Source: Prevotella sp.
GTDB lineage: Bacteria > Bacteroidota > Bacteroidia > Bacteroidales > Bacteroidaceae
Direction: 5' to 3'
Assembly (NCBI GenBank): GCA_017471245.1
Contig: JAFUVB010000097.1
Span: forward strand, 1 to 35,096
DNA: 35,096 nt
The translations under genes were made by a program, and so were the position numbers. Below the pieces are notes generated by a model. The model saw nothing but the letters and a program-made list of their open reading frames with translations. It was not told the origin of the DNA and made no database searches. Position 1 is the stretch's first letter. Every line of letters begins with the position of its first letter. Shown piece after piece: positions 1 to 8,025 of the stretch.

Positions 1-1389
1 ACAACACTGGAAAGCGTCACGTTATACCAGGAGAACGTCACCATCAAATCTTCTGCCTTCTCGGGGTGCACAGCGCTGAATTCGGTAAGTCTCCCTAACA
101 TTACTAATCTGGAAATCGATGGGCAGGCCTTTAAGGATTGCACCAGCCTGAAAACCTTCTACACCAACGGCTGCAATGTAAAGGTCGGCGGCGGTGCCTT
201 CGAAGGCTCTGGCCTGGAGACCTTCCAGAACTCAAGTTCCACCCCCTATGTCACCAAGATCACGCTGGACACATATGCCTTCAACGGCGCAACGAACCTG
301 AAGACATTCGCTATCTACGACTCGGCGACGGCCTGCGACATTCCACTTCGTGCCTTCCTGGACTGCACCGCGCTGGAGTCGTTCATCGCATTGAATACAG
401 GCGAAATCGATAACGGTGCCTTCAGCGGATGCACTGCGCTGAAATCGTTCTACGCCCTTCAAGGCATCAGCAAAATCGGTAACGGAGCCTTCAGCGGATG
501 CTCCAGCCTGGAAACCTTCACACTGCCTTCCAACAGCAGCCTCAGCGCTTCGCCAGAATACAATGCCTTCGACAATTGTGACAACCTGAAGTATATCGAC
601 CTGCGCAACGCCTCCTTTACTCAGTGTGGCGACATCGGCGTTCCCGACCATACCATGCTCTACCTGCCCAGCAACTGCAGTATCTGGAGGACGTATAACG
701 TCATCGTGGACGGACAGTGCAAGGACTGCCGCTTCTATGAGGGAAAGGCCACAGGGTTCGCCGACAAGTTCACCGCAGAAAAGGTGACCTACGACCGCAC
801 CCTCGATGCCGAGAGGCTCTACACCGTATGCCTGCCCTACGTGAAGAAGCAGGACGGATGGAAATACTACACCATGAAGAAGGTGGAGGGAACCACCGTG
901 GAGTTTGAGGAAGTGGCACAGGACGACCTCAAGGCCGACGAGCCCTACATCGTCTACACAGGCGCCAAGGGCGGAAACCTCGGCAATGCCGCCAGCACGC
1001 AGGTGGGCGGATCGGAAAGCAGGAAGCAGTGGGACAAATACAGTCTGCAGGGAAACTTCGGCAAGACCATCGATGCCGCCTATCTGGAAAAAAACTACAC
1101 CAAGTCGGACCTCTACATCCTGCAGAGCGACAAGAAGTGGAAAATCTACGACGGCACGCAGGAAGGCGTCAACATCCCGCCGTTCCGCGCATTCATCTAC
1201 ACCGACAAGGGCACCGGCGCCAAGGCGCTGTTAGCCTCTGACTTCGGCGACGGAACCACCGCCATTGAGAACATCCGCACCATAGGAAAGGACGGCTCGG
1301 AGCAGTGGTTCGACCTGCAGGGCCGCCGCATCGACGCTCCCAGAAAGGGCATCAACATCGTGAACGGAAAGAAAGTCATCATCAAATAA
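1..1389 (+). CDS. BspA-like leucine-rich-repeat surface protein, 3' part
   Basis: The reading frame is open from the first base, so the start lies upstream of the window; an internal ATG at 391 is not the start. The first ~210 visible residues are repeats of the type 'AF.GCTALKSF..', that is, the BspA/Treponema pallidum LRR (LRR_5) pattern with AFSGC and AFKDC motifs. They are followed by a ~200-residue non-repeat domain and a tail 'WFDLQGRRI...KGINIVNGKKVIIK'. That tail closely resembles the end of the LRR protein at 27912-29615, so it is probably a shared export or anchoring signal (inference). The family is secreted or surface-exposed and often binds host or matrix proteins. A small gene follows after 15 nt, probably co-transcribed. 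Family assignment is firm; ligand unknown. Confidence 0.88.
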   Translation, partial: TTLESVTLYQENVTIKSSAFSGCTALNSVSLPNITNLEIDGQAFKDCTSLKTFYTNGCNVKVGGGAFEGSGLETFQNSSSTPYVTKITLDTYAFNGATNLKTFAIYDSATACDIPLRAFLDCTALESFIALNTGEIDNGAFSGCTALKSFYALQGISKIGNGAFSGCSSLETFTLPSNSSLSASPEYNAFDNCDNLKYIDLRNASFTQCGDIGVPDHTMLYLPSNCSIWRTYNVIVDGQCKDCRFYEGKATGFADKFTAEKVTYDRTLDAERLYTVCLPYVKKQDGWKYYTMKKVEGTTVEFEEVAQDDLKADEPYIVYTGAKGGNLGNAASTQVGGSESRKQWDKYSLQGNFGKTIDAAYLEKNYTKSDLYILQSDKKWKIYDGTQEGVNIPPFRAFIYTDKGTGAKALLASDFGDGTTAIENIRTIGKDGSEQWFDLQGRRIDAPRKGINIVNGKKVIIK

Positions 1390-1404
1390 TAGGAGAACAG
1401 CATC

Positions 1405-1578
1405 ATGAAGAAAACATATTTGGCACCCGGGATAAAGACACTCTGCATGGAAGAGACAGCCATCATGGCAGGAAGCAACTTATTCTTGGAACTGGACAGC
1501 AATAACCAGCCCACAGAGCCCGCACAGGCTCCGCGCTTCCGCGTGGACAACGACTCGGACATACAATTCGACTTCTAA
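1405..1578 (+). CDS. 57-aa small protein, precursor-like
   Basis: ATG at 1405 with a clear AGGAGA ribosome binding site at 1391-1396; stop TAA at 1576-1578. The product starts MKKTYLAPGIKTLCMEETAI, then MAGSN, then an acidic, Pro/Gln/Asp-rich tail ending DIQFDF. It has no hydrophobic signal segment. The layout (short basic start, conserved-looking middle, 'AGS' step, variable polar tail) is common to unnamed small proteins of Bacteroidales and resembles a leader plus core, but no maturation enzyme is nearby. It lies 15 nt after the LRR gene and before a terminator, so it is the last gene of that unit. The good RBS, spacing and terminator support translation; function unknown. Confidence 0.72.
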   Translation: MKKTYLAPGIKTLCMEETAIMAGSNLFLELDSNNQPTEPAQAPRFRVDNDSDIQFDF

Positions 1579-1597
1579 GATACATACCTTTTCCACG

Positions 1598-1640
1598 AAT
1601 GAGGGTGCCGCCGCAAAGCGCGCACCCTCATTGCTTTTTC
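1598..1640 (+). terminator. Rho-independent terminator
   Basis: An 11-bp perfect stem, AATGAGGGTGC (1598-1608) pairing with GCACCCTCATT (1622-1632), is followed by GCTTTTTC. It ends the LRR/small-ORF unit. The region from here to 1821 holds no gene that I can support. Confidence 0.85.
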
Positions 1641-1821
1641 AGATAACGACAACACAAGAGCCTACTCCAGGAACTCTCGACTTTTCGTTATTCATCCTCG
1701 GTGATTATAGCGATGCTTTTGGTGCTTAGGATCGGCGACAAACCGAGGCATTGCGGCACATTTCAGTAATGGCGATACAATAAAAAGACAGCCGGAACGT
1801 TTTGTAAAAAAACGACAAGCA

Positions 1822-2427
1822 ATGAAAACAAGAATGATTCTCTTATCTCTCTGCGCATGTTTCTGCATACAGATGAGGGCGCAATGGGGCTACGGCGTGA
1901 AGGCAGGCGTTGTGTATTCGAAGCAAAGTGTCGGCTACGACATGGACATTGATTCAAAATGGGGACTTGCCGCCGGAGGAATCGTCACCTATTCGCTGAG
2001 CGACCATTTCGACCTTCAGGGAGAACTCTATTATGCCAACCGCGGATACAAGATCACGATCTATACGGACATGGGAGCAGAGAAGGCGCACGACTGGGTG
2101 TTCTCTTACCATTATATTAATATGCCGCTGCTGTTGAAATGCTTCCCCACGGGGAAAGGATTCTACCTGCTGGCCGGTCCCGAACCGGAATATCTGGCCG
2201 ACATGAAGAATACCATCAAGAACTGGAAGCCGGAAGAGCCGGTTGACGATACAGAATGGAAAGAGGGGCACACGCGATGGGGCTGCTCGCTTGTGGGCGG
2301 CATCGGTGCCATCATGAACAACGGCATCTTTGTAGACCTGAGATACAACTACGGGCTGACAAGCGCCCTGAAGGACGGGAAGTCGAAAAACCGAAGCCTG
2401 GAACTGAGCGTCGGCTACATGTTCTGA
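1822..2427 (+). CDS. Outer-membrane beta-barrel protein (PorT/OmpW-like)
   Basis: 201 aa. A signal peptide (residues 1-21, hydrophobic stretch then MRAQ) precedes alternating aromatic/polar strands such as YGVKAGVVYS, FDLQGELYYANRGYK, INMPLLLKCF, FVDLRYNYGL and LELSVGYMF. The C-terminal residue is Phe, as expected for a BamA-assembled barrel. Length and pattern match the small 'porin family/outer membrane beta-barrel' proteins of Bacteroidota (OMP_b-brl_2 type), which have eight to ten strands and mostly unknown roles. Monocistronic: a terminator lies upstream, and the 3' end overlaps the end of the convergent PatB gene by 13 bp. Confidence 0.82.
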   Translation: MKTRMILLSLCACFCIQMRAQWGYGVKAGVVYSKQSVGYDMDIDSKWGLAAGGIVTYSLSDHFDLQGELYYANRGYKITIYTDMGAEKAHDWVFSYHYINMPLLLKCFPTGKGFYLLAGPEPEYLADMKNTIKNWKPEEPVDDTEWKEGHTRWGCSLVGGIGAIMNNGIFVDLRYNYGLTSALKDGKSKNRSLELSVGYMF

Positions 2428-3581
2428 AGTCCTTCGGCCACCCGGCGCAGCCCTTCTTCGAGCACTTTCCTGGGACAAGCGAGGTTGATTCGCACGAAAG
2501 GCTTGAGGTGTTCGCCATACATTTCCCCGTCGTTGAGCCACACTCGGTGCTCGCGATACAGTCGTTCCACGATTTCAGACGACGACATGGCCAGCACGGA
2601 GCAGTCTACCCATGCCAGATACGTGCCTTCCAGCGTCACCACGGGGAACTTTGGCAGATTGTTTTCGAAGAACTGGCAAAGGAATTTGTAGTTTTCGTGA
2701 ATATAAACATTGAGTTGCAGGAGCCATTCTGCGCCCCCGTCGGTATAGGCGGCCTCTGTGGCGATGACACCGAAGGGATTCACGTCGCACACTTCATGCA
2801 GGTTGATGGCGCGGTCGATGCGTTCCCGTTTCTCCGGATCCTTCGCGATGATGTTGGCAATCTGCAATCCCGCTATGTTGAACGCCTTGGTGGGAGCCAC
2901 GCACGTGGCACTGCCTTTGAGTAAATCCTCTCCAAGTGAGGCAAAAGGTGTGTATTCGTGTCCCGGCATCACGAGTTCGCAATGTATTTCATCTGAAACG
3001 ACGAACACGTTGTGGCGCATGCATATTTCGCCCATGAGTTTCAGTTCGTCTTTCTTCCACACGCGGCCGGCGGGATTGTGAGGATTGCAGAGCACAAACA
3101 AGCGCACACGGCTGTCGGCGCATTTCTCTTCGAAATCATCCCAGTCTATTTCGTATGTCCGGTTCTGATAAATCAGCCGGTTTTCCTCCACCAAGCATCC
3201 CTGATTACGTATGCTTGAGAAGAAGCAATTGTATACGGGCGTCTGCACCAGCACCTTGTCGCCGGGCAACGTGAGTGCACGTATAATGGCCGAAATGGCA
3301 GGAACCACGCCCGAAGTATAGATGATGTCTGCAGGAGTCACCCCTTCGAGTCCGTGCCTCTGCCTAAACCATCCAATCACCGATTCATAATAACTCTGCG
3401 GCACATACGTATAGCCAAAAATGGGTTGTTCGATGCGCCGCCGAAGGGCATCGGTAATAGCGGGATAGGTGGGGAAATCCATGTCGGCCACCCACAGGGG
3501 GATGATGCCCTCTTCTGCCTCGTCCCATTTCACGCAGTTGGTATTCCGCCTGCTAATAATCTGGTCGAACTGATATTCCAT
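2415..3581 (-). CDS. patB: PLP-dependent C-S lyase/aminotransferase, MalY/PatB family
   Basis: 388 aa, fold type I class I/II aminotransferase, full length for the family. Visible signatures: PLWVADMDFP near residues 28-37, CNPHNPAGRVW near 165-175 (cofactor-binding Asn), VSDEIHCEL near 195-203 (Asp197), and the Schiff-base lysine Lys232 in APTKAFNIAGLQ. PatB/MalY proteins act as cystathionine beta-lyase-type enzymes, cleaving C-S bonds of cystathionine or cysteine to give H2S, ammonia and pyruvate; some were annotated as aminotransferases. It lies 36 nt downstream of the DUF3737 gene on the same strand and is probably co-transcribed. Exact substrate cannot be told from sequence; the symbol is a family label. 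Confidence 0.88.
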   Translation of the reverse strand: MEYQFDQIISRRNTNCVKWDEAEEGIIPLWVADMDFPTYPAITDALRRRIEQPIFGYTYVPQSYYESVIGWFRQRHGLEGVTPADIIYTSGVVPAISAIIRALTLPGDKVLVQTPVYNCFFSSIRNQGCLVEENRLIYQNRTYEIDWDDFEEKCADSRVRLFVLCNPHNPAGRVWKKDELKLMGEICMRHNVFVVSDEIHCELVMPGHEYTPFASLGEDLLKGSATCVAPTKAFNIAGLQIANIIAKDPEKRERIDRAINLHEVCDVNPFGVIATEAAYTDGGAEWLLQLNVYIHENYKFLCQFFENNLPKFPVVTLEGTYLAWVDCSVLAMSSSEIVERLYREHRVWLNDGEMYGEHLKPFVRINLACPRKVLEEGLRRVAEGLQNM

Positions 3582-3617
3582 AAAGAGAAAAGTAATGATA
3601 AACAGCCATGAAGCGGC

Positions 3618-4475
3618 CTATTCCGCCTTGGCGTTGCGCTCGATAATCTCGCAGTTGGCGGGCATTTTGATATGTTCGTCGATGGTAATGCTGCCCACAG
3701 AGTCCACGACAATCCTTCCCGTGCGCGGGTTTTTGATATTGGTAACGCTGCCGATGATGCATGCCTCCACGTCGGAATCCTCAAACATGCGGTCGCAGTC
3801 GGCCCCAAACGTGCAGTCTTCCATCTTCAGGTTCTTCACATAGCACAGCGGCTGCTCGCCCGTGATGTGGCAGCGCACCAGCGAAAGGTTGTTGGAATGC
3901 CATCCCAGGTATTCGCCGTTGATCTCGCTGTCGTATACTGTGACGTTCTCGCACTCCCAGAAAGAATCCTTGGTGGTGATCTTTGCGTTGCGCACCACCA
4001 CGTCCTTGCAATACTGGAACACATATTTTGAGTCGCACTCCAGCCCGTCCACTTCCACTTGGTCGCAGAACATAAAGGGATAAGTGCCTTCGTGGAGCGT
4101 TAGGTTTTTCACTTTCAGTCCGCTGATGCGCCAGAACGTCTCGTCGGCATCGTTGATCACGACGTTCTCGAGCGTCAGATTCCTCATCTCGCGGAACAGT
4201 TTCGGCGCATCGATGACGGTATCCTTCATCACCATGTCGTTGGAATACCAGATGGCAGAGCGGCTGCCCACCTCGAAATAGCAGTTGGTAATGAGCGAAC
4301 CGTCTACATGCCACCAGGGATATTTCCCTATGAAGCGGCATCCGTCGGCCTCTATGTTGCGGCAGCACTTGATGCCCGACTCGCCCTCGGTGATGGTTAC
4401 CTGTTCCAAACGTGTATCCTGAATGGCAAACAAAGGGCGCTCGCCTCCGAATTCCTGATTCTTGATTAAATCCAT
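3618..4475 (-). CDS. DUF3737 family right-handed beta-helix protein
   Basis: 285 aa from ATG at 4475 (MDLIKNQEF). An upstream in-frame start at 4586 would lie before the TAnnTTTG box at 4515-4522, so it is rejected. The protein is built of ~20-residue beta-strand rungs such as 'NLTLENVVINDADETFW', 'VVVRNAKITTKDSFWEC' and 'NLSLVRCHITGEQPL', typical of a pectate-lyase-like beta-helix. I recognise the family as DUF3737, which has no known activity; no catalytic residues can be assigned. No signal peptide is visible, so it is probably cytoplasmic. It is first gene of a likely two-gene unit with patB. Confidence 0.85.
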   Translation of the reverse strand: MDLIKNQEFGGERPLFAIQDTRLEQVTITEGESGIKCCRNIEADGCRFIGKYPWWHVDGSLITNCYFEVGSRSAIWYSNDMVMKDTVIDAPKLFREMRNLTLENVVINDADETFWRISGLKVKNLTLHEGTYPFMFCDQVEVDGLECDSKYVFQYCKDVVVRNAKITTKDSFWECENVTVYDSEINGEYLGWHSNNLSLVRCHITGEQPLCYVKNLKMEDCTFGADCDRMFEDSDVEACIIGSVTNIKNPRTGRIVVDSVGSITIDEHIKMPANCEIIERNAKAE

Positions 4476-4514
4476 AATAAATAAAAATGATGCTTTCTTT
4501 TTTTGTTTCCGCTG

Positions 4515-4522
4515 CAAAGTTA
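4515..4522 (-). promoter_or_regulatory. Bacteroidota -7 box (TAACTTTG) for DUF3737-patB
   Basis: On the minus strand TAACTTTG matches TAnnTTTG and lies 40 nt before the chosen ATG at 4475. No convincing TTTG -33 element is seen at the expected distance. Confidence 0.5.
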
Positions 4523-4613
4523 CAAAAGAAAAATGAAACCGCCATACCCATATTACTGCTTTATCAACCAAAATCACGGTTATCATCTTTTTTATGATAA
4601 AGAATGTGAAAAG

Positions 4614-4645
4614 TTTCTCGCTAAGAAATAGTTTTTATACTTTTG
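4614..4645 (+). promoter_or_regulatory. Bacteroidota promoter for the MORN-GH25 gene
   Basis: TTTC (4614-4617), 20 nt, then TACTTTTG (4638-4645). It is divergent to the minus-strand promoter at 4515. The -7 box overlaps a possible TTG start at 4643, which therefore cannot be the translation start; the ATG at 4697 is used instead. Confidence 0.6.
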
Positions 4646-4696
4646 CATTCATATTCAGGTGCATATCGCCGCACGGCGGGGCACCATCAGAAAGAA

Positions 4697-6394
4697 ATGA
4701 AGAAAGAAAGAAACGATTATCGTGGCAGACGACAGGCAGCGCGGACGATTGCCGTGCTGCTGTTTGTTATATTTGCCGCCGCCGTCATACGCCCCCTGCT
4801 GCCCATGACCGACAGCCAGCAGCAGCGCAACCAGGTCTACGTGGACCACAGTTGGGCATACGCCCTGACGGTGAACGGCAAACCCGTGCTCTATCTGCAA
4901 GATATCACCGCCGCCGACTGGAGCAGCCGCCCCTTCTCAACCACCAGCGACTCGCTGGTTTGCAGCCATCGCATGCAGCAAGGCGTATGGACCGACCGCT
5001 GGATGCTCATTCCTTCGTGCCGCGGACGCATCCGCCTGCCCGACACGGCACCCCACGCCGTGACCGACAGCATGAGCAGAACGGCAAAGGAATGCGTGGA
5101 AAAGCAGAAGGAATACTACGGTCAGCGGCTCCGCATCCTCACCCATGCCACGATGGAAACCGACGACTACCTCACCGTGCACAACGTTACCGATGAGGGC
5201 TACAACACCATTGCCACCTATGCCACCTACATCCTGGAGTGGAAAAAGATGACGGCGCGCGCACTGGCAGCCCTGCAGCAAATCGAAGAAACCGACTCCG
5301 TGGGGTTCATCATCACGCAACACTTCCATGCGCTGATGCCCACTGACTCGGCAACGACCGACACCCTTGCCTGTCATCTCACCGCCCTGAAGCGCGGCCA
5401 CGACATCACCGTGCAGACAAACGACAAGAAAACGCCCCGAAACGCGTTTGCCCACTATCTGAGCAAACCGGGAGAACAGCCGCCCGCACCGCAGCCGCCC
5501 AGCGAATACGACGGCGAATACAGCAACGGAAAGCGTGAAGGCCACGGCATTCTCTCGCTGCCCGACGGCACCTATTATAACGGTATGTGGGCCGATGACA
5601 TGCGCAACGGCTTCGGATTTGCCATCGACACGCTGGGCAACCTGCGCGTGGGCGAATGGAAAGACGACCGTTTCCAAGGCGAGCGCCTCACTTATACCAG
5701 CGACCGCATCTATGGTATCGACATCTCGCGCTATCAGCACGACATCGGAAAGAAGCATTATGCCATCAACTGGAGCAAGGTTCGCATCGCCCATTTGGGC
5801 AACAAGAGCAGCAAACGCATCAGCGGCACCGTTGACTACCCTGTTTCTTTCTGCTACATCAAGTCAACCGAGGGAACCACCATCCACAACAAATACTTCG
5901 CTTCCGACTATTCCAGCGCCAAGAAATACGGCATTCGCACGGGCGCTTATCACTTTTTCTCCACCAAAAGCGGCGGAACGGCCCAGGCCAACTATTTCCT
6001 GAAAAGCACATACCTAAGGAAAGGCGACCTGCCACCAGTGCTCGACGTGGAGCCATCGGCCAGTCAGATCAGAGCAATGGGCGGAACGGCGGTGCTTTTC
6101 AGCAATATTCGCGCGTGGCTTCGTGTGGTTGAGCAGCGTTGCGGTGTGAAACCGATTCTCTATGTGGGGCAAACCTTCGTGAACAAATACCTGGTGGATG
6201 CGCCCGACATCAAGCGCGACTATCAAGTATGGATAGCCCGCTACGGCGAATTCAAGCCCGACGTGAAACTGGCGATATGGCAACTGTGTCCCGACGGCAG
6301 GGTTAGCGGCATCCACGGTGCCGTTGACATCAACGTGTTCAACGGTTATGGCGATCAGTTTGATGAGTTTTTAGAGAACAGCTGCATCCCATGA
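4697..6394 (+). CDS. Membrane-anchored MORN-repeat GH25 lysozyme
   Basis: 565 aa from ATG at 4697 (MKKERNDYRG). One N-terminal membrane segment (about residues 13-33, AVLLFVIFAAAVI) is followed by a ~230-residue unassigned domain, then two to three MORN repeats from Tyr271 (YDGEYSNGKREGHG, YYNGMWADDMRNGFG, RVGEWKDDRFQGE), then a GH25 domain. GH25 landmarks: GIDISRYQ with Asp342, YIKSTEGTT, GAYHFF, LDVEP with Asp450 and Glu452, and WQLCPDG.VSGI..AVDINVFNG near the end. GH25 enzymes are N,O-diacetylmuramidases that hydrolyse peptidoglycan; with this anchor it would act in the periplasm. MORN modules usually mediate protein or lipid contact, so the enzyme may be positioned at a membrane site (inference). 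Confidence 0.88.
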   Translation: MKKERNDYRGRRQAARTIAVLLFVIFAAAVIRPLLPMTDSQQQRNQVYVDHSWAYALTVNGKPVLYLQDITAADWSSRPFSTTSDSLVCSHRMQQGVWTDRWMLIPSCRGRIRLPDTAPHAVTDSMSRTAKECVEKQKEYYGQRLRILTHATMETDDYLTVHNVTDEGYNTIATYATYILEWKKMTARALAALQQIEETDSVGFIITQHFHALMPTDSATTDTLACHLTALKRGHDITVQTNDKKTPRNAFAHYLSKPGEQPPAPQPPSEYDGEYSNGKREGHGILSLPDGTYYNGMWADDMRNGFGFAIDTLGNLRVGEWKDDRFQGERLTYTSDRIYGIDISRYQHDIGKKHYAINWSKVRIAHLGNKSSKRISGTVDYPVSFCYIKSTEGTTIHNKYFASDYSSAKKYGIRTGAYHFFSTKSGGTAQANYFLKSTYLRKGDLPPVLDVEPSASQIRAMGGTAVLFSNIRAWLRVVEQRCGVKPILYVGQTFVNKYLVDAPDIKRDYQVWIARYGEFKPDVKLAIWQLCPDGRVSGIHGAVDINVFNGYGDQFDEFLENSCIP

Positions 6395-6472
6395 GGATGA
6401 ATCATGAAGCAAAATCTCCACAAACAACATCAAGAACTTTACCCCTAACGTGAAATAAAAAACGGAGACATC

Positions 6473-6721
6473 TGTCGCTGCGCGTAAGCCGTTGACTTAC
6501 AACGCATTTCAAAAATCTATCCGTTACCCGCTGCGTTACCTGCTGCGTTACCAACTGAGCAAGTTCTATGCTCAACGTTCAATGGTCTATGTTCAATTGT
6601 CGATGGTCAATGATCAATGGTCAATGTTCAATGGTCAATGAAAATACGCAGCGGGTAACGCAGCAGGTAACGCAGCAGTTTTTATAAACAGTTGTAAAAC
6701 AACGACTTATGCGCAGCGACA
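6473..6721. repeat. ~250-bp nested near-palindrome with direct-repeat loop
   Basis: Outer arms of 31 nt (6473-6503 and 6691-6721) are inverted copies with four mismatches. Inner arms contain tandem GCAGCAGGTAAC-type units; a 23-bp perfect stem pairs 6530-6552 with 6653-6675. The ~95-nt centre is a minisatellite of TCAATGG/TCAATGT variants. The element sits between the convergent ends of the lysozyme gene and the OmpA-like gene, where no ORF is credible. It may be a folded 3' end or a non-autonomous mobile element. Confidence 0.8.
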
Positions 6722-6768
6722 CATTGATTCCATTTTACTAATAGGGAGGGTGGCATCAGCACATTTCG

Positions 6769-6851
6769 AAAACCTATGGTTTTATCTCTCAAAACATAAG
6801 GTTTTAAAGCTCAAAAGCATAGGTTTTGAAGGTCAAAACCTATGCTTTTGA
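6769..6851. repeat. Four 22-bp-phased palindromic repeats, copy A of a dispersed family
   Basis: Fifteen-base units AAAACCTATGGTTTT (6769), AAAACATAAGGTTTT (6791), AAAAGCATAGGTTTT (6813) and AAAACCTATGCTTTT (6834) start 22, 22 and 21 nt apart. The last two form a perfect 19-bp inverted repeat (6811-6829 with 6833-6851) with a 3-nt loop. It lies just after the 3' end of the minus-strand OmpA gene. The same unit recurs at 26339-26397. Confidence 0.8.
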
Positions 6852-6876
6852 AAGATGTATTCAGGAAAAATGCTGT

Positions 6877-7731
6877 TTATTCCTCTGGAGCCTGGTCGAT
6901 CAAATCCATGAACTGGTCGAGCTTCGGCGTAATGATGATCTGCGTGCGACGGTTGCGCTGCTTGCCCACTTCGGTGTTGTTGCTTGCCAACGGGTTATAT
7001 TCGCCGCGGCCTCCAGCGGTGAGTCGCTTAGGATCAACGCCGTAGTTGTTCTGCAGATACTGCACTACGCTGCTGGCACGCAGGCATGAAAGATCCCAGT
7101 TGTTGCGGATGTTCTCGCGCGAAATAGGCACATTGTCGGTGTTTCCTTCCACCAGCACGTCATAATCCTTATAGTCCATGATGATCTTTGCTATCTTCGA
7201 GAGGGTCTCGGCAGCACGGTCGTTGATCTCGTAAGAGCCTGTCTGATAGAGCATATTGTCAGCCAGCGAGATGTAAACCACGCCCTTGAGCACCTGCACA
7301 TCCACCTCTTTGAGTTCTTCCTTGCTCAAAGAACGGGTCAGGTTGTTGGTGAGCACCATGTTCAGCGAGTCGCTCTTCGACTTCAGTTCGGTGAGATGGC
7401 GGATGTATTGGTTGCTCTCGTTGATCTGATCCACAAGCTTTTCAATGCTCACGTTGTTCTGGTTTGCATTGTTAAGACTCTTGTCGAGCGAGCGCTGCAA
7501 TGCGGTATAAGCCTTCTTTTGCTGTGCCAGCTGCTCCTCAAGCGATGTTACGCGCGCATTGGCTGCTGCCAGCTGCTCCTTTGCCACCTGATAGTTGGTG
7601 TTCAGTTCCTTATTCTCATTTTGCAGACTTTGGTTGTCAAGGCGACAGTTGTCCAAGTCTTTCTTCAGCGCACAGCTGCTCATGAGCATTGCTCCGGCAG
7701 CCACGGTGACCATTAAAACCGTTTTCTTCAT
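6877..7731 (-). CDS. OmpA/MotB-domain lipoprotein with coiled coil
   Basis: 284 aa from ATG at 7731, chosen because AAAGG lies 10 nt upstream; an in-frame ATG at 7749 has no such site. The lipoprotein signal MKKTVLMVTVAAGAMLMSSC gives a lipidated Cys20. Residues ~25-110 form a heptad-rich coiled coil (NQSLQNENKELNTNYQ, VTSLEEQLAQQKKAY). The C-terminal ~130 residues are an OmpA-like peptidoglycan-binding domain: VLVEGNTDNVPIS, LSCLRASSVVQYL, RLTAGGRGEYNPLASN, QRNRRTQIIITP. Such proteins tether the outer membrane to peptidoglycan across the periplasm. It is convergent with the lysozyme gene, which acts on the same polymer, though nothing shows joint regulation. Confidence 0.9.
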   Translation of the reverse strand: MKKTVLMVTVAAGAMLMSSCALKKDLDNCRLDNQSLQNENKELNTNYQVAKEQLAAANARVTSLEEQLAQQKKAYTALQRSLDKSLNNANQNNVSIEKLVDQINESNQYIRHLTELKSKSDSLNMVLTNNLTRSLSKEELKEVDVQVLKGVVYISLADNMLYQTGSYEINDRAAETLSKIAKIIMDYKDYDVLVEGNTDNVPISRENIRNNWDLSCLRASSVVQYLQNNYGVDPKRLTAGGRGEYNPLASNNTEVGKQRNRRTQIIITPKLDQFMDLIDQAPEE

Positions 7732-7993
7732 TTTCTTATTACCTTTCATTCTTTAGTTAATACTCAAGTTATTTGGCGGAAACGAAGCCTGCACGGCAAC
7801 GAATCCGCCTGCAATTATAACGCAAAATCACGAATTAGACCGCAAAAAACCGGCAAAGTTGCAAATGTTTATGGAATTTTAACCACCCCGTCTTCGTGCT
7901 TATCTTATGTTAACATGCCGATGCCACGGTCTTCGTTCCGAACAACATCGGCAGAAAATCTGTGTGAAAGTCGCTGCTTTGAGAATTTTTTGC

Positions 7994-8001
7994 TATCTTT
8001 G
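7994..8001 (+). promoter_or_regulatory. Bacteroidota -7 box (TATCTTTG) for the M1 peptidase
   Basis: TATCTTTG lies 24 nt before the ATG at 8026. No TTTG at the normal distance; one at 7978-7981 is only 12 nt away. It excludes the upstream in-frame start at 7915. Confidence 0.5.
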
Positions 8002-8025
8002 CACCAACTAACCAAAGATGGAATC

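Noticed and set aside
232-651. Minus-strand 139-aa ORF over the first LRR gene
   Set aside because: Antisense shadow of a repetitive GC-rich coding frame, with no start signals or known motif.
1696-1748. Hairpin CCTCGGT/ACCGAGG before the beta-barrel gene
   Set aside because: Seven base pairs with a 39-nt loop is expected by chance; no U-tract or promoter relation.
4643-4696. N-terminal extension of the lysozyme from a TTG start
   Set aside because: The TTG lies inside the TACTTTTG promoter box; ATG 4697 places the basic residues and membrane helix properly.
6769-6851. CRISPR-like array
   Set aside because: Units are 15 bp, in both orientations, with ~7-nt gaps that are not unique spacers, and no cas genes are near.
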